From contig JAMKCF010000002.1 in assembly GCA_023634235.1 (NCBI GenBank), positions 17,045,091 through 17,109,090 on the forward strand: a stretch of 64,000 nt of DNA, written 5' to 3'. Under the pieces are notes generated by a model. It ran no database searches, was not told where the DNA came from, and was given only the letters and a program-made list of their open reading frames with translations. Each line of letters starts with the position of its first letter. The stretch's first letter is position 1. The translations under genes and the position numbers were made by a program. This DNA comes from Pisaster brevispinus (taxonomy: Eukaryota > Echinodermata > Asteroidea > Forcipulatida > Asteriidae). Of the stretch, positions 59,961-64,000 are shown piece after piece.

Positions 59961-62580
59961 TTTCTTCGTTACCTTTTGTTTTCTTTGATTTTGGATGTAA
60001 AAATAATAAATTGTCAACAGTTTTCTAACTTAACTCAGTATTTCAAGTTTAATATTTATTCAAAATTTAGGAGCCAGCAAGGTATTAGCCAGCAATGCAT
60101 ATGGGCGTCTAATGACTCCCTATCTTATTTTTGGACAGCCTGAAAAACTGTCAGACTCCTAAAGACACCCTGTTTATTTGGCCAAGTAAATTGTTCGTAC
60201 ATATAGGGGGTGGGGGGGGGGGGATTACATCCGAATACCAGTGTTGTGACCACACTTTTTTTATCTGGCTGGTCGGCACTAACCAGTTGTAAAGCCGACT
60301 CATGCAATGTTACGACCTTGCCGACCGGTACTTTTTTTGCCGAAAATTACGATCCTTTTTCGGGTATATATTATAGGTTTTCCTGGTCAATACATTTTTT
60401 TTTAACTCATTCATTTTAACTCCCGCCTCATTAGCCGTTTGAAATAGAATGCTCAGTAGAATCAGCATTCAGCAGTCAACATTTGTTATTAAGATCATTA
60501 CATTTCATTACTGCCGCAAGACTGTCCAGTTTCGTAAAAGCAAGCAGCAAGAGCTGATCAACCATTCAATTCAATGAGCAAACGTTTTCCAAGTGTTTGC
60601 ATTAAAATTCAACTTCTATGTAAGGTGCTTTCTGATTTGTACTTGCCTTTAATATTTGCAGATATTTTGAGAATTTATTTCAGTCTATACTAGTATAATC
60701 ACAGCCAAACTGACATGCCGAGATGCCTAGCACGTCAGAACATTGAAGGTTAAAGGAACCAACTTCTGATATAAATAAATGAATAGAAGAAATAAATAAA
60801 CAGAAAAATAAAAGAACATGTGGAAGCAATGCACAGGAAATCAAAAACGACAATTCGTTAAAAATTGTTTAAACTTATAAATTCAAGCTTTTGTTAACTT
60901 CTAATTTGACATGGTCTGAATAATGGCAGCAATAAAGAAGACATTATATACAAGGGCAAACAATTTCAAGGCTTTAGCAAAAGATTCAGTTCTCATTTGA
61001 AACTTATCAGGTACATGGTGTAATTTTAAGGGTAAAACGTATAAGGCACAACAACAATAACGGGGAAACGCCTGTAACTGAAGTGCTAGTAATAGAGCTC
61101 TTGTCAGTTTACTCGGGGAGCCATAACTTATGTTTAATTTGAACGCACACAGGTTGAAATTCATAGCCCATAAACAAAACAGAAAACGTAAGTGAGCAAC
61201 AACTTCATGTGCGCTTCGATGAGTCTTAATAATGATTTCATCAATTGTAGATAGGTAGTGATCAAAGTGTGGTCTCGAATGTCTATAAACGAAATAGAAT
61301 GACTAAAACGAATCTGAAAAAGAAAAACGAAATCATGTGTGTACGAAAACGAAATTGAACGAATTAATAGCTAAAAAGAAAACCTAGTTTGGGTGGATGA
61401 GGGAAAAATGCGTGAATATGAATGCTTGTTAATAAAATTGAATTAATTTTCGCTGAAATTGGCCGGAAAAACCTATAAATGTTAGCCCCAGACATTCTCT
61501 AGCCCAGGATTCGGAGAATGATTGACACTTCTTTTGAGACACAGTTACGTCTTATCTTAATCCTCTGCTGCTTGTTTTACATTGTTTGTCTTTTTACTAC
61601 AATGTTTCCATCAAAAGACAAGCCGCTGCGCCGAGTCTTTGTGGTTTTATGACCTGGTTTTGTGACCATTCGGAGTTGGTGTAGCGTTCTATTAAACCTG
61701 GAAAGTGCGGGCTTGTAGTTTTGATTGGAATTGTAGAAACAGTTAACTGGAATTCGCAAGTTTCGTTTAAATGTTTTTGGAAATAAATCTATCTAGGTGC
61801 ACAACATAAATACATTGAAAAGAAACACTATTGTGTCCTTATTGTAACATGTAATTGTCAGTGTGTTTACATAAAGTTCCTGTGGAATCCAAGGAATTTA
61901 AGTTTTAGTTGGAACAATGTTCATGTGTACAAACCCTTTACTTCCTATACTGACGGGAAAAACATAAAAAGACTTGAATGAAATCAAAGTATTATTCTGG
62001 AGTCAATATAACAAAGTGATGATTAAAAATAATTAACGAAATTTGTAAAAATCCCTAAGTAATTACCCTATTTTTTCCTGCCCGTTAAGCCAACATAGCA
62101 TTTTTTAAAGTGTCTTTTTGATGTAATTTTTAGGCTGCGCCCCATCAAAGCCTCAATATAACAAAGTGATGATTAAAAATAATTAACGAAATTTGTAAAA
62201 ATCCCTAAGTAATTACCCTATTTTTTCCTGCCCGTTAAGCCAACATAGCATTTTTTAAAGTGTCTTTTTGATGTAATTTTTAGGCTGCGCCCCATCAAAC
62301 CCTCACTGGGGGGTTGCACCCCCTTGACCCCCGCTGGGAGACAAAACCTTCCTTGACAATCAATAAGTAGCAAACAAGGTATTAGTTTGTTTTGTTTTGC
62401 TGTCGTGTTTTTGTTTTTGTTTTGTTTTTTCGGGGGGGGGGATCGGGGGCCGTCCAGTTACAGAATAACAAGTGACTATAATGATGTTTGTGGAGACAAT
62501 AATCAGTTTGCTGTCCCCTTTTCACAATCTTTACTGGATAATGAATTAATTACTGAATATTATTTATTATTGTGTGTACA
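59961..62580. other. Intergenic DNA; no gene supported
   Basis: Contains a G run near 60208-60220 and low-complexity AT-rich DNA. Minus-strand open frames at 60901-61164 (87 codons) and 61577-61759 (60 codons, basic) lack splice or family support. The 150-bp tandem duplication at 62003-62300 is listed separately. Confidence 0.4.
62003..62300. repeat. Two-copy 150-bp tandem duplication
   Basis: The block starting TCAATATAACAAAGTGATGA at 62003 is repeated from 62153 almost without change, ending CTGCGCCCCATCAAA in both copies. It is followed by CACTGGGGGGTTGCACCCCC, a GC-rich palindromic sequence like the tail of some dispersed repeats. The near-identity indicates a recent event (or an assembly artefact). 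Confidence 0.95.
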
Positions 62581-62695
62581 GGAACGTCCAGATTGGGCTT
62601 ACGGGGAGCTTTGGAATCTACAGGAAGAAAAGATTGCCGCTCTGCAGTCATCTATAAAATACAACAAGCTTTGCATAAATGGTATTCTGCAGTAG
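62581..62695 (+). CDS. Possible terminal coding exon of an unidentified gene
   Basis: After the acceptor-like TTATTGTGTGTACAG comes an open segment of 37 codons (ERPDWAYGELWNLQEEKI... to TAG at 62693-62695). The translation is charged, helix-like and compositionally protein-like, unlike the low-complexity frames around it. An AATAAA at 63547-63552 in good context could end its transcript. I found no upstream exon and do not recognise the protein. It may be spurious. Confidence 0.3.
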
Positions 62696-63800
62696 TGAAT
62701 GCTGTTGAAAAGCAGATCCTCTGCAGAATAAATACCATGAACAATGTTGCAGTCATTTTAATGTGACCCAGATGGAAGAAGGAACACCCGATAATAACAA
62801 AGATGGAACAACAGACATTCTTCACCAGACTGTTTCTAGGATACATACCCGGCTCCGTAGAACTTTGGGTGCTTTGGAATTCAACTCCAGAGCGTAACAT
62901 CGTGACGAACTTTTATATCATTACAATAAGTCTGGATTCCACTTGATATTGGGTGGTTCGGGATGTAAAAGGATTCAAGTTATGTGGGTTATGTATTACG
63001 TTCTTTTGTAATTAAATAACTATTTATTTATTTTCTTGTTTAATTATTTATTGATTTAATCATTATTTAATAATTTTTTAAATACATTTTATGTTGTTTT
63101 ATTTATTTATTCATTTATTTTTTATTCATTTAATTTTGAAATTATTTGTTGGCTTGTTTGTTTATTTATTATATTTATTTGTTTTTATATATTTTTGTTA
63201 ATTAATTTTTTTCTTTATTTGTATTTTTTAAAAACTATCTATGTAATTATTGTTTTCTTTTTTTCGTTGGTGATTGATTTATGAATTTTTTTTCTTTACT
63301 TTATCTGTTCTTTCTTTGTTGCACACAACCTTGAGATACAATAAAAAAAAGCATTTTTTGTGTTTTCAGGAAACTTTTCGACAATGAATAACTCCTGATT
63401 TATGTGGAAACATCTGATGGAAAATGTGTATGCAAGTATTCCTTTGAATCTTTTGATATTTTAATTGTAGAAGAAAACAATACAAATGCTTTGAAATTAT
63501 TTTTCAAAATGTATGTTATTTTAATTTGTTATGAAGAACTTTGTTAATAAAGAGATACACTGTCAGCATGTTAACTTTCCCGAATGGTATGTGTTAATTT
63601 ATTATCTGTCAAGCTTGAAAATATATATATTTTTTAAATAGCACAAAATCAGACTGGTTAGAAAACTTCAAATAAGGAAGACACAACAGATATTAAATAA
63701 GATATATAAAGATATATAATAATATATTTAGTACAAATAAATCTCAATATTATAAAGGGAAACAATTTTTTAAGTGGTGGGAGTTTAAAATAACATTTTT
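62696..63800. other. AT-rich region with ATTT-type simple repeats
   Basis: From 63010 to 63260 the DNA is a degenerate ATTT/TTTA microsatellite. AATAAA at 63547-63552 is followed by a CA and a GT-rich stretch, so it is a plausible polyadenylation site for a plus-strand transcript. No coding exon was seen. Confidence 0.5.
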
Positions 63801-63807
63801 ATTTCAA

Positions 63808-63892
63808 AGAGGGCGCCCTTTAAAATCATTAGAGGGCGCCCTGCATAATCAACAGAGGGCGCCCTACATAGTCAACAGAGGGCGCCATTTAC
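63808..63892 (+). repeat. Four-copy 23-bp array of AGAGGGCGCC motifs (CTCF-like)
   Basis: AGAGGGCGCC begins at 63808, 63831, 63854 and 63877, an exact 23-bp period. Three units continue as AGAGGGCGCCCT, and the two right-hand spacers end in (A/G)TCAAC, so each CAACAGAGGGCGCC closely resembles the core of the CTCF binding motif. GGGCGCCC is also palindromic. Confidence 0.8.
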
Positions 63893-63979
63893 ACTATATT
63901 TTACATGTATCAACGTGTAATTATCTATACAACACGTGGTTCTAATATTCATCACGGTTGAAAATTAATGGGTTGCTGC

Positions 63980-64000
63980 AGATCGCCGATGGCCTAGCGG
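63980..64000 (+). repeat. Start of a tRNA-like/SINE head cut by the window edge
   Basis: The last bases, GCCGATGGCCTAGCGG, have the form of a tRNA 5' end with an A box (TGGCCTAGCGG). The element runs out of the window, so tRNA gene and SINE cannot be told apart. Confidence 0.35.

Noticed and set aside
61577..61759. A 60-codon basic minus-strand frame
   Set aside because: Composition is suggestive of a small ribosomal-type protein, but no family motif, splice partner or polyadenylation signal was found.
62387..62580. Upstream part of the 102-codon frame at 62387-62695
   Set aside because: The first part translates a T-rich and G-run stretch (FCFAVVFLFLFCFF then GGG); only the part after the acceptor at 62580 looks protein-like.

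Overview
The window looks like nuclear DNA of an invertebrate deuterostome, most likely an echinoderm. It is AT-rich, and its genes are split into short exons by GT-AG introns full of MITEs, SINE-like pieces and minisatellites. Most proteins resemble vertebrate families at moderate distance. The echinoderm assignment is inference; no species can be named. Most long reading frames are shadows. The real genes were assembled exon by exon from splice sites, reading phase and family similarity.

Layout, left to right. (1) 3191-7959, minus: PPP1R7/SDS22, 9 exons, 339 aa. (2) 8338-13810, plus: NECAP endocytic adaptor, 8 exons, 303 aa, with start codons 378 bp from PPP1R7 in a head-to-head pair. (3) 20397-24518, plus: a 15-hydroxyprostaglandin dehydrogenase-like SDR, 7 exons, 269 aa. 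(4) 27112-30949, minus: a short TTC17-like TPR protein with signal peptide and one membrane segment, 3 exons, about 377 aa. (5) 31673-41538, plus: DDOST/OST48, 10 exons, 436 aa, head-to-head with the TTC17-like gene. (6) 44428-53614, minus: a PARP12/ZC3HAV1-type mono-ADP-ribosyltransferase, 11 exons, about 779 aa, with seven CCCH fingers, two WWE domains and a PARP domain. (7) 57264-58090, plus: a two-exon gene for a 57-aa single-pass membrane microprotein that I do not recognise. (8) 62581-62695, plus: a possible terminal exon of an unidentified gene. Exon phases add up without a break in genes 1-7.

Mobile DNA explains much of the rest. Four DNA-transposon-like elements can be delimited by terminal inverted repeats plus target-site duplications: hAT-like (32186-32735 and 34521-35829, 8-bp TSDs), PIF/Harbinger-like (28989-29673, TTA) and piggyBac-like (54281-54870, TTAA). 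A fifth, mariner-like element (54113-55695, TA) contains the piggyBac-like MITE and also about 650 bp copied from the DDOST gene of this same window: the 3' part of intron 1, its 3' splice site and the first 14 nt of exon 2. This gene-fragment-carrying transposon, lying between the PARP gene and the microprotein gene, is the most unusual item here.

Other notable structure: an 18-bp minisatellite in DDOST intron 8 in which nearly every unit looks like a 3' splice site; a 62-bp minisatellite in PARP intron 2; a telomere-like CCCTAA-containing minisatellite at 59.3-59.95 kb; a 23-bp array of CTCF-like motifs at the right end; and a tRNA-Asn-like sequence inside a short inverted repeat. The genes do not form a single pathway. 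DDOST and probably the TTC17-like protein belong to the secretory route, NECAP to clathrin endocytosis, PPP1R7 to PP1 control, the SDR to prostaglandin-type oxidation and the PARP to RNA/stress or antiviral responses.
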